From DASRRB01 sp036732755 (GTDB lineage Bacteria > Planctomycetota > B15-G4 > SIAN01), in assembly GCA_036732755.1 (NCBI GenBank), contig DAINBU010000114.1, positions 1 through 15,019 on the forward strand: 15,019 nucleotides of DNA, written 5' to 3'. The notes beneath the pieces are model-generated. The model was not told where the DNA came from, ran no database searches, and worked only from the letters and a program-made list of their open reading frames with translations. Positions 8,273 through 15,019 of this stretch are shown here, piece after piece. The position numbers and the translations under genes were made by a program. Position 1 is the stretch's first letter. The number at the start of each line of letters is the position of its first letter.

Positions 8273-8319
8273 CCTCTCCCGGGACGTCCGGCCCGGCCGG
8301 ACGCGATGATGCGACGCCG

Positions 8320-9651
8320 ATGCGGATCCTCTACGTCGTCCACCAGTTCTTTCCCGAGCACATCTCCGGCACGGAGCAGTACGTCCTCTCGCTCGCGCGC
8401 GCCGGTCGCGCGGCCGGCGACGACGTGCGCGTCTACACGGTCGATCCCGACGGCAGCCACCCCGACCGTCCGGCGAACGTCCGCCAGTACGTCCACCGCG
8501 GCGTGCCGGTGGTCTGCCACGACTACCAGAAGGGGCTGGTGAAGAACGGCATCCTGATCGACTGGTGGAACCCGCAGAACGCCGCGAGCTTCACCCATCT
8601 GCTCGACGAGTTCCGGCCGGACGTCGTCCACTTCTTCCACTTCCGCTTCATCGGCATCGACCGCATTCGTGAGGCGCGCGCGCGCAGGATCCCGGTCGTG
8701 GTCCACCTGATGGACTTCTGGTTCGTCTGCCCGAACTACCTCCTGCTGCGCGTGCAGCCGCCGGGCGACGGCGTCCAGTGCGACGGCCCGCCGGAAGGCG
8801 GCTACGGCTGCTTCGACTGCGTGAACCCGGGCATCGCGCAGTGGGCGCGCGAGCCGTGGGCGCGCGGGCGCCACGTCGAGCGTAGAGCGGCCGGCGAATT
8901 CCCGGCGAATGAGAACAGCGGCGAGCAGGCGGGCTTCGCGATGGTCGAGCGGCCGCGCGCGCTCGCCGCCGCGCTGCGCGAGGCGACGCTCGTGATCTCG
9001 CCGTCGCGCACCGTGCAGGCCGCGCTCGAGCAGGCCGGCGCCGCGCCGCCGGCGCTCGCGATCGTGCCCTACGCGATCGACCGCGCCCTGGTCGACGCGC
9101 TGCCGCCCGCGCCGCGCGACCGGGTCCACTTCGGATTCATGGGGACGTTCGCGCCGCACAAGGGGCTCGCGGTGCTGCTCGAGGCGATGCGCGGGCTGCC
9201 CGATCGCGACGTCGTGCTCCACGTGCACGGACGGTTCGGCCACTTCGGCGCGTACGACGACCGGCTGAAGGAGCTGGCCGGCGGCGACCCGCGCATCGAC
9301 TTCGCCGGAGCCTTCGACCACGACCGCCTCGCGCCGGTCCTCTCGAACCTGCACGCGCTGGTCGTCCCGTCGCTCTGGCGCGAGAACACGCCGTTCGTCT
9401 GCCTCGAGGCCCGTGCCGCCGGCGTCGAGCTCGTGGTGAGCGACCTCGCCGGCATGACCGAGTGCGTGCCGCCGGGCGGCGGCTGCGCGTTCCCGGCCGG
9501 CGACGCGGCGGCGCTGCGCGCGCGACTGTCGGAGGTCGCGGCGCGCGTGCGCGCGCGGCGCTTCGCGCGACTGCCGGTCGACCGCACGATCCTGGACGTG
9601 GCGGTCCAGTTCGCGGACTTCCGGGCGCGCTACGCCGCGCTGCCGAGGTGA
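8320..9651 (+). CDS. GT4 family glycosyltransferase with a four-cysteine insertion
   Basis: The product has 443 residues and GT-B organisation. The N-terminus MRILYVVHQFFPEHISGTEQ, with loop SGTEQ, is typical of GT4. In the acceptor half a cysteine-bearing insertion (C137, C154, C164, C167) follows HLMDFWFVCPNY and could bind a metal or form a structural staple; this pattern is known in a subset of GT4 enzymes. The donor half has GTFAPHKG (275-282) and ENTPFVCLE (355-363), giving EX7E with Glu355 and Glu363. ATG 8320 is preferred because it yields the canonical N-terminus, although no good Shine-Dalgarno precedes it. A GTG at 8269, overlapping the previous stop as GTGA, would add 17 residues without family features. 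It is the third gene of the rightward operon and probably adds one sugar at the cytoplasmic membrane face. Confidence 0.93.
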   Translation: MRILYVVHQFFPEHISGTEQYVLSLARAGRAAGDDVRVYTVDPDGSHPDRPANVRQYVHRGVPVVCHDYQKGLVKNGILIDWWNPQNAASFTHLLDEFRPDVVHFFHFRFIGIDRIREARARRIPVVVHLMDFWFVCPNYLLLRVQPPGDGVQCDGPPEGGYGCFDCVNPGIAQWAREPWARGRHVERRAAGEFPANENSGEQAGFAMVERPRALAAALREATLVISPSRTVQAALEQAGAAPPALAIVPYAIDRALVDALPPAPRDRVHFGFMGTFAPHKGLAVLLEAMRGLPDRDVVLHVHGRFGHFGAYDDRLKELAGGDPRIDFAGAFDHDRLAPVLSNLHALVVPSLWRENTPFVCLEARAAGVELVVSDLAGMTECVPPGGGCAFPAGDAAALRARLSEVAARVRARRFARLPVDRTILDVAVQFADFRARYAALPR

Positions 9652-9681
9652 CGGGCGGCGGCGCGACGGTCATTCAGCGCG

Positions 9682-9685
9682 GGAG
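9682..9685 (+). promoter_or_regulatory. Ribosome binding site deciding a TTG start
   Basis: GGAG, within GGGAGAG, lies nine bases before TTG 9695. No ATG or GTG is available near the N-terminal membrane segment, so this site supports TTG as the start of the SGNH hydrolase. Confidence 0.5.
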
Positions 9686-9694
9686 AGCCTGAAC

Positions 9695-11431
9695 TTGTCG
9701 GTCCTTCGACACCACGCCTGGCTGCGCGTCGCCGTCCGTTTCGCGTTGCTCCTGGTCTCGCTCGAGCTCTCCCTCGCGCTCGCGGCGTTCCTGCTCGAGA
9801 GGCTGGAGCTGCGCGCCGCGCCGCCGTCCGCCGAAATCGTCTGCATCGGCGACTCGAACACCTTCGGTATCGGCGCGCCGGCGGGCCGCTCGTACCCGGA
9901 CCAGCTGCAGGAGATCCTTGCCGCCGCCGGCGATCCGCGCCGCGTCGCGAACCTCGGCGTCCCGGGCTTCAGCACGCGGCAGATCGTCGACCGGCTCGAG
10001 GAGTCCACCCGCGGCTCGCCGCCGACCTGTGTCGTGTTCCTGGGCGGGTTCAACGACATGAATCGCGCCGCCGAGCTCCTGCGCACGGGAGCCGCGGAGC
10101 CGTCGCTCGTACGACGGATCGGCGCCGCCCTCCTGCACCTCCGCACCGTCCGCGTCGCGCGCGCCGCGTGGAGTGTCGTGCGCGGCAACCGGGCGCATCG
10201 CGGATTCGGCGGCGCCGACGCGACCGACCTGCCGCCGGCGGCGGGCGTGCCACGCAAGCGGTGGAACGCCGAGTTCGCGCGCGCGCGCGCCGCGGGACCG
10301 GCCGCGCTCGGCGACTGGCTTCAGATGCTGTGGCGCACGCAGGATCCCGCGTGGATGCGCACCGCTTTCGACGCCATGCGCGCGCGGCCCGAATTCGAGG
10401 CGACGAAGCGGCTGTTCCGGTATCCCGTCGACGAGGTCGAGTGGGAGCTTGCCTGGCTCGAGGGCGCGCCGCTGCCTCCGCTCCCGCCGCACCCCGAGAG
10501 TCGCGAGGCCGGCGCCTACGCGCGCTACGCCGCGGCGTGCGGCGACCTCGCCGAAGGGCGCCTCGACGCGGCACGCCACTACTTCACGTCCGAGGACCGC
10601 ATCGACGACGGATCGTGGGGGCGCTGCCTCCACCGGACGCTCGCGGCGTGGGCGCTCCTGATGGAGCGGGAATGGAAAGCCGCCGATCGCGAGCTCGCCG
10701 CCGCGCTCGCGGCCAGTCGCGACCTCTCGCCGCAGGTCGCGCTGTCGGCGCTGCTCGGCGCGACCGGGCTCGCCCACGTGCTCGCGGAGGATCCGGCGGC
10801 GCGGCTCGCCGATTCGGCGGGCGTCGCGGGCCGCCCCGCGGACGAGTGGCGCGACCGCGGGTGCTGGGACGACGACCCGATCGGCCGCGAGTGGATGGCG
10901 GTCGCGGAGTTCGCCGACGCGGTGAAGGGCGGGACGGCCGCGGAGCGCGCGGCGACGCTCGCGCGGTCGCGCGAGCGGTTCCGGACGCCGCGCTCGAAGC
11001 CGCTCCGCTGGGTGCTCGCCCATCCCGGCGCGACGCTCGAAGAGCTGCGCGCCGGACTCGAGCTCGAACCCTGCCGCGTCGCCTGGATGGGCGTCTGCCC
11101 GATCCTGTTCCGCGTGGTCGGAGGCGAGGAGTTCGCGCGCATCGTCGCACCCGAGCACGACCGCCTCGCGCGGCTCGCGCAGGAGCACGGCTTCCGCGTG
11201 GTCGTCCTCACCTACCTCGCCGACGACAACGCGTTCGTCAACGAGCGGCTGCGGACGGTCGCCATGGAGAAGCGCTGGGCGCTGGCCGACGTGCACGCGC
11301 GCCTCGCCCTCTCCGACCTCTACGCGGACGAGCGCCGGACCTGGTTCAGCCCCGACCGCAGCCACCCCAACGAGGCGGGCTACGCGTTGGAGGCGCGCGC
11401 CGTCTTCGACGCGCTGCGCGCGGCGCGCTGA
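9695..11431 (+). CDS. Membrane-anchored SGNH hydrolase with a large helical insertion
   Basis: The product has 578 residues from TTG 9695. One hydrophobic segment (about 12-34) anchors it, probably with the rest outside the cytoplasm. SGNH blocks are present: GDSN (52-55, nucleophile Ser54), NLGVPG (86-91, block II Gly88), GGFND (117-121, block III Asn120) and DRSHPNEAGY (Asp554, His557). Between blocks III and V lie more than 400 residues, much longer than in a simple GDSL esterase. They include an alpha-helical, TPR-like part (about 272-365). Such enzymes are esterases or O-acyltransferases acting on polysaccharides, for example the AlgJ/AlgX type. As the last gene of the methyltransferase/GT4 operon it may acylate or deacylate the glycan. 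No MBOAT acyl-donor protein is in the window, so hydrolysis is equally possible. Its 3' end faces a second SGNH gene 25 bp away. Confidence 0.87.
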   Translation: MSVLRHHAWLRVAVRFALLLVSLELSLALAAFLLERLELRAAPPSAEIVCIGDSNTFGIGAPAGRSYPDQLQEILAAAGDPRRVANLGVPGFSTRQIVDRLEESTRGSPPTCVVFLGGFNDMNRAAELLRTGAAEPSLVRRIGAALLHLRTVRVARAAWSVVRGNRAHRGFGGADATDLPPAAGVPRKRWNAEFARARAAGPAALGDWLQMLWRTQDPAWMRTAFDAMRARPEFEATKRLFRYPVDEVEWELAWLEGAPLPPLPPHPESREAGAYARYAAACGDLAEGRLDAARHYFTSEDRIDDGSWGRCLHRTLAAWALLMEREWKAADRELAAALAASRDLSPQVALSALLGATGLAHVLAEDPAARLADSAGVAGRPADEWRDRGCWDDDPIGREWMAVAEFADAVKGGTAAERAATLARSRERFRTPRSKPLRWVLAHPGATLEELRAGLELEPCRVAWMGVCPILFRVVGGEEFARIVAPEHDRLARLAQEHGFRVVVLTYLADDNAFVNERLRTVAMEKRWALADVHARLALSDLYADERRTWFSPDRSHPNEAGYALEARAVFDALRAAR

Positions 11432-11456
11432 GCCGCCGTGCGCGGGCCGCGGCCGT

Positions 11457-13343
11457 TCAGCGCGCGAGCTCGCGCAGCGCGGCGGCCACCTCTTCGGCCA
11501 TGACGCCGTAGCCCGCGTCGCTGCAGTGGCCGTCCGGCACGAAGAGCTCGTCGTGGGACCGCGTCGCGAGGAGCGCGTCGAAGCGCGCCGTGAGGTCGAC
11601 GAGGCGGACGCGCTCGCGCGCGGCAACCTGGCGTTGGCCGGTCTCGATCGCGCTGGAGTGGAACGGGTAGACGCAGAGCAGCGGCTCGGCGCCCTGCTCG
11701 CGCACCCAGCGCACGATCTGGGTGAGGTGGTCGACGAACGTCTTCGGCGGCTTCGTCGACCCCACCTCGCGGAGCTCGGCGAAGCGCCGGCGGACGGCGG
11801 CCCGCTCCGCGCCCGTCGCCTCCGCCAGGAAGCAGCCCTCGTCGAGCGAGCCCTCGTCGAAGGGGTCGCGCATCAGGAGCTGGAGCTCGAGCTTGTCGTC
11901 AGGATGCGTGCGCATCGCGTAGATCAGGTCGCGAATGGCGTCGCCGTCGCGCCCCAGCGCGCCGTTCCAGCGCGCCCTCTCGCGGAAGCGCCACGCGAGG
12001 TCGGCGCCCTGCGTCCAGGCGTCGTTCTCGATCGCGTGCGTCATCTCGCGCACCGCCGTCTCGTAGTCGGCGACGCCGTCGGCGGCCTCTGCGAGGAGGA
12101 AGTGCAGCGTCGCGCTGTCCGGGAAGCGTTCGACGTGCTCCCGCGCGAGCTCCGACGCGCGCGCCGGGTCGTTGGCGACGTTGTACGCGCCCGCCAGGCT
12201 CTCCGCGGCGTCGCAGGTCCCGGTCGCGCCGAGGATGCGCTCCATGCGGGCGAGGTCGGCCGCGAAGACCTCGCGCTTCTGCAGCCGATTCGCGGCCATC
12301 ACGTGGTTGAACCAGGCGCTGGGATCGTCGGGCACCGCCGCGGTCCAGCGCTCCGCCAGCGCGAGCGCGCCGGCCAGGTCCTCGGCCTTCGCGAGGCGCT
12401 CGAGCTCGGGGTACCAGTCCCACGGCGCCCGCTCGCCCGGGCCGAGCGGGGGGTCGGGCATCCGTTCGAACATGGCGAACGCCGTCGCGCCCGCCGGCAT
12501 GAGCAGCAGGCGAGGGCCGCTGCGAATCGCCCTCACGCGGAGCGCGCTGCTGCCGCCGGCCTCGGCGACGTCGATCTCGCCGGCGCGCGCGACGCTCCAG
12601 CGCATGGCGGCGGACCCGCGTGTTCCGCGTCCGTCGCGATGGAACCGGATCGACTCCCGTCCCGAGCTCCAGCCGCCGACCAGCTCGTACGAGTAGCGGA
12701 CGTCGACCTCCTCCTTCGGCTTCGCGCGCACCGGTCGTGTCGGCGGGGCCGCGGCAGCCGCGTCCGCGGCCTTCTCCCCGACCTGCGGCCTGCCCGCTTC
12801 GCGCCGGTCCGTCCCCTCGAAGAATCCCACCTTCGTCGCGCGGCTGGTCAGGAGCCGCACGAGCTTCCTCGTCCGCCACGTCGGGCGCCAGGCCGAAACG
12901 CCGAGTCCGGCGTCGCGCGCGGCGGCGTGGATGTCGGCCTGCTCCGGACGGCTCCAGAGCTCGTTGACGCCGACCTGGACGACGACGAAACGCGGGCGCT
13001 CGCGCAGGAACTGGCGCGGCAGGTCGAGCAGGACGTTGCGCGAGTTGCGGGCGGGCACGCCGCCGATCGCGACGCGCCAGCGGCCGTCGATCGGGGCGGC
13101 GCGCAGCCGCTCCTCGAGCCGCGCCGGATAGGAGTGCGCGTCGTTCGAGGCGCCGAGGCCGTAGGTGAACGAGTCGCCGACGCACAGGACGCAGCTGGGG
13201 TCCGCCGCCGGCGTCGTCGCCTCCGCGGGCGCGCCCGGCATGAAGAGGGCGCCGACCTGCAGCACGCACTCCAGCACGACGAGCGGACCGACGGTCGCGA
13301 GGAGGATCCGGCCGATCCAGAGCTTGACCGCGTCGCGACGCAT
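11457..13343 (-). CDS. Membrane-anchored SGNH hydrolase with beta-rich and TPR-like insertions
   Basis: The product has 628 residues from ATG 13343, with GAGG six bases upstream. A hydrophobic anchor spans about 9-33. SGNH blocks are GDSFTYGLG (nucleophile Ser58), GGVPARNS (block II, near 94-101), GVNEL (125-129, Asn127 with Glu in place of the usual Asp) and DGHCSDAGY (Asp604, His606, the D-x-H form). After block III come an Ala/Pro/Lys linker (about 180-212), a beta-rich part (about 213-293) and helical TPR-like repeats (about 312-480, with 'WFNHVMAANRL' and 'ALAGAYNVAND'-like helices). The catalytic fold then resumes near 535. It is probably periplasmic, tethered to the inner membrane, with the repeats binding a partner or the glycan. 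It follows the SPASM gene by 82 bp in the same direction. Ester hydrolysis and acyl transfer are both possible. It is paralogous in design to the convergent SGNH gene but clearly diverged. Confidence 0.87.
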   Translation of the reverse strand: MRRDAVKLWIGRILLATVGPLVVLECVLQVGALFMPGAPAEATTPAADPSCVLCVGDSFTYGLGASNDAHSYPARLEERLRAAPIDGRWRVAIGGVPARNSRNVLLDLPRQFLRERPRFVVVQVGVNELWSRPEQADIHAAARDAGLGVSAWRPTWRTRKLVRLLTSRATKVGFFEGTDRREAGRPQVGEKAADAAAAAPPTRPVRAKPKEEVDVRYSYELVGGWSSGRESIRFHRDGRGTRGSAAMRWSVARAGEIDVAEAGGSSALRVRAIRSGPRLLLMPAGATAFAMFERMPDPPLGPGERAPWDWYPELERLAKAEDLAGALALAERWTAAVPDDPSAWFNHVMAANRLQKREVFAADLARMERILGATGTCDAAESLAGAYNVANDPARASELAREHVERFPDSATLHFLLAEAADGVADYETAVREMTHAIENDAWTQGADLAWRFRERARWNGALGRDGDAIRDLIYAMRTHPDDKLELQLLMRDPFDEGSLDEGCFLAEATGAERAAVRRRFAELREVGSTKPPKTFVDHLTQIVRWVREQGAEPLLCVYPFHSSAIETGQRQVAARERVRLVDLTARFDALLATRSHDELFVPDGHCSDAGYGVMAEEVAAALRELAR

Positions 13344-13349
13344 GCCCTT

Positions 13350-13353
13350 CCTC
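13350..13353 (-). promoter_or_regulatory. Ribosome binding site of the second SGNH hydrolase
   Basis: The minus strand reads GAGG, six bases, then ATG at 13343. It fixes the start, which also places the hydrophobic anchor at the N-terminus. Confidence 0.65.
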
Positions 13354-13425
13354 GATCCCGCACAGCTTGCCGCCGGAGATAGCGCGAACGCCGTCGTCGG
13401 AAAGGGCGTGCGCCGGGGGGAAGGG

Positions 13426-14145
13426 TCAGGCCGCCCGCGGCTCGATCGTCAGGCGACTGCGCGTCGACCAGAGGCAGTTCGCGGCGACGTTCGGATTGGC
13501 GGCGGGGAGGAAGTAGCCGACGCATATCTCGTAGGCGCCCGGCACGATCGCGCCGCCCACCGGCGCGTCGAACAGCGCGAGCGTCGCGGGGCCGCCCGCG
13601 CCGCCCACCTCGACGCCCAGCGCGAAGGGGAGCGGCGTCTCCGTCCATTCCGGGAGGAAGCGCACGCGGCCGTCGGGTGCGGTCACCCCGGCGAAGAGGT
13701 CGACCGTGCGCGGCGCGCCGCGGCACGCGAGCCGGAGCTCGACCTTGACGCGGTCGCCGAGCGCGGCGTGCGCCGGCGTGATCGCGAGCGTCGAGGCGTC
13801 GAGCTCGCGGCGGTCGTGCTCCGCATCCTCGCCGCGCGCGCTCCCGTCCATCCGCTCGTGCAGGTACGAGTAGCGGTCGCCGCGGAAGATCGGGCAGGAG
13901 TTCGACTGGCACTCGACGGGGAAGCGCTGCTGCGTGAGCGTCTCGCGGATGCGGCGCATCGGCTCGCCGCGCCAGATCTGCTCCAGCGGCTGCTCGTTCA
14001 CGTTGCCGACGACCGCGTCGGAGTAGCAGCAGAAGTTGACGCGCCCGTCGGAGAGGACGACCGATCGCCCGACCCACGGCACGTCGCACAGCGGGTGCCG
14101 CGGCAGTCGCTCGATCCAGGTGCAGCTCGGGGCGGCGGCGGCCAT
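13426..14145 (-). CDS. Stand-alone SPASM-domain protein with C-terminal beta-sandwich
   Basis: The product has 239 residues. Its ATG (14145-14143) overlaps the radical SAM gene's stop as TGATG. Residues 18-86 show the SPASM pattern: CDVPW (Cys20), SDGRVNFCCYSD (Cys39, Cys40), GNVNEQPLEQIW, a short helix ending in a second arginine-rich turn, and CQSNSCP (Cys79, Cys84). Five cysteines are fewer than the seven of a full SPASM domain, so one auxiliary 4Fe-4S cluster is more likely than two. There is no CX3CX2C core, so it must work with a partner, evidently the upstream protein. From about 113 to 235 lies a beta-rich domain (for example RTVDLFAGVTAPDGRVRFLP and GAYEICVGYF), like extracellular or adhesion-type beta-sandwiches. 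The pairing suggests a split radical SAM/SPASM enzyme; a one-base indel fusing frames is the alternative. The open frame continues upstream to 14847 but is a shadow of the radical SAM gene. Confidence 0.82.
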   Translation of the reverse strand: MAAAAPSCTWIERLPRHPLCDVPWVGRSVVLSDGRVNFCCYSDAVVGNVNEQPLEQIWRGEPMRRIRETLTQQRFPVECQSNSCPIFRGDRYSYLHERMDGSARGEDAEHDRRELDASTLAITPAHAALGDRVKVELRLACRGAPRTVDLFAGVTAPDGRVRFLPEWTETPLPFALGVEVGGAGGPATLALFDAPVGGAIVPGAYEICVGYFLPAANPNVAANCLWSTRSRLTIEPRAA

Positions 14146-14993
14146 CACGCGTTCCCGGCGATCGGCGCCGGCTCGTCGTAGAGCGCCGGGATGCTGACCC
14201 GGATGCCGAGCCGCTCCGCCTCCGCGATCGCCGCCTTCACGTTCCGGTCGTGCACCTCCTTGAAGTGGTCGGTGCACTCGTCGCGGTAGTCGAATGGCGT
14301 CCCGTCGGGCGCGGTGATGTTCCAGGCGAGCGAGCCGTACTCGTGCAGCCGGTAGAACTTCACCTCGTCGACGCCGAGCTCCTTGGAGAGGCGGACGAAG
14401 GGAACCATCTCCTCGACGTTGCTGCGGCAGATCACGAACGACGTGGAGAGCATCGTCGTCGCGCGCCGCGGCGCGAAGGCGGCGACGTACGCCTTGATGT
14501 TCCGGATCACGCGCTCGAAGTCGAAGCCGCGGATCCGCGTGAAGACCGGCGCGCTCGCGGCGTCGAGCGAGAAGTTGACGTCGATTCGTCCGGGGTAGGA
14601 CGCGAGCACCGCGACGTGCTTGTCGGTCGCGACCGAGCCGTTGGTGTTGAGCGAGAGCGCGGCGCCGGCCTTGGCGCAGCGCTCGACGACGTCGAAGAAG
14701 CTCTTGTCGACGAAGAACTCGCTGATGCCGTGGAACGCGAGCTCGCTCATGTTCGGCAGCAGGTGCAGCAGCGACTCCCAGGTCGCGCCGTCGAGCCGCG
14801 AGCGCGGGATCGTGTTCCCCACGCGGTGGTCGCTGCAGTAGACGCACTTGAAGTTGCAGACGTTGTTCATCGCGAGCTGCAGGATCGTCGGCAGGCTGTG
14901 CGGGACGACCTCGCCGCGCGCGAATTCGTGCAGCGCGAGGTAGCGGTTGCGGACGTTCTGCGGCAGTGCGGCAGCGGGAGGCGGCGCGGTCAC
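14145..14993 (-). CDS. Radical SAM protein (core domain only), 5' end uncertain
   Basis: From GTG 14993 the product has 282 residues. The frame stays open to the window edge and no Shine-Dalgarno precedes the GTG, so the true start may lie to the right. The cluster-binding motif is CNFKCVYC (Cys46, Cys50, Cys53, the CX3CX2C of radical SAM enzymes), preceded by LQLAMNNVC. Further barrel landmarks are SLNTNGS and VNFSLDAAS, the 'TNG' and 'SLDG'-type strands that contact SAM. The barrel ends near RVSIPALYDEP and the gene stops exactly where a SPASM domain would normally begin; that domain is encoded by the next gene. The enzyme should cleave SAM to a 5'-deoxyadenosyl radical and modify a substrate through C-H abstraction. 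In this glycan-like neighbourhood it could act on a sugar or a peptide, but nothing identifies the substrate; no small precursor-peptide gene was found. Confidence 0.9.
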   Translation of the reverse strand: MTAPPPAAALPQNVRNRYLALHEFARGEVVPHSLPTILQLAMNNVCNFKCVYCSDHRVGNTIPRSRLDGATWESLLHLLPNMSELAFHGISEFFVDKSFFDVVERCAKAGAALSLNTNGSVATDKHVAVLASYPGRIDVNFSLDAASAPVFTRIRGFDFERVIRNIKAYVAAFAPRRATTMLSTSFVICRSNVEEMVPFVRLSKELGVDEVKFYRLHEYGSLAWNITAPDGTPFDYRDECTDHFKEVHDRNVKAAIAEAERLGIRVSIPALYDEPAPIAGNA

Positions 14994-15019
14994 CGGTGCC
15001 GTCGGCGGCGCGGCCGCAG

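Noticed and set aside
7558..8319. Long upstream extension of the GT4 frame ending at 9651
   Set aside because: It overlaps methyltransferase copy 2 in another frame and shows no family similarity before MRILYVVHQF at 8320.
11445..11454. GGCCGCGGCC palindrome between the convergent SGNH genes as a terminator
   Set aside because: It has no loop and no following T run on either strand, and such GC palindromes are common here.
14146..14847. Upstream extension of the SPASM frame
   Set aside because: It is the out-of-frame shadow of the radical SAM gene. It remains relevant only as the frame that a one-base indel would fuse.
1..15019. CRISPR arrays, tRNA or rRNA genes, insertion sequences, precursor-peptide genes
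   Set aside because: No regularly spaced repeats, tRNA-like cloverleaf, rRNA stretch, transposase or terminal inverted repeats were seen by eye. The gaps between genes are too short for hidden small genes, apart from 5860-6146, where nothing convincing was found.

Overview
The window is a GC-rich, gene-dense stretch of bacterial chromosome (about 70% G+C by eye). Genes use GGAGG-type Shine-Dalgarno sites and some TTG/GTG starts. This composition, the long multidomain glycosyltransferase, the SGNH hydrolases with helical insertions and the radical SAM/SPASM pieces suit an uncultivated high-GC lineage of the Myxococcota, Desulfobacterota, Binatota or Planctomycetota kind. The sequence alone does not settle the phylum. 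No RNA gene, IS element, CRISPR array or integrase was seen.

Layout. (1) At the left edge, the 3' end of a staphylococcal-nuclease-like gene runs rightward (1-254). Its end overlaps by 17 bp the end of a leftward operon. (2) The leftward operon (5859 to 238) has two genes one base apart: a GT4 glycosyltransferase, then a very large protein of about 1,470 residues. The large protein carries a cysteine-rich SPASM/Twitch-like module, a possible iron-sulfur-less barrel remnant, a GT2 glycosyltransferase, a long coiled coil and a second GT4 glycosyltransferase. Its last 92 codons are out of frame by one base, at a short G run. (3) A 287-bp divergent intergenic region separates this from a rightward operon (6147-11431): two tandemly duplicated SAM-dependent methyltransferases of identical length (345 aa), a GT4 glycosyltransferase with a four-cysteine insertion, and a membrane-anchored SGNH hydrolase. 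(4) Convergent to it, with a 25-bp gap, is a second leftward operon (from beyond the right edge to 11457): a radical SAM core protein, a separate SPASM-domain protein whose ATG overlaps the preceding stop, and a second membrane-anchored SGNH hydrolase with TPR-like repeats.

Taken together the region looks like a surface-polysaccharide or glycoconjugate locus. Three proteins carrying four glycosyltransferase domains would build the glycan, paired methyltransferases would modify it, and two membrane-tethered SGNH enzymes would add or remove acyl groups. The radical SAM/SPASM pair could modify a sugar or a peptide, but its substrate cannot be read from the sequence. The least ordinary elements are the SPASM-like/GT2/coiled-coil/GT4 megaprotein, the radical SAM enzyme split exactly at its SPASM junction, and the tandem methyltransferase pair.
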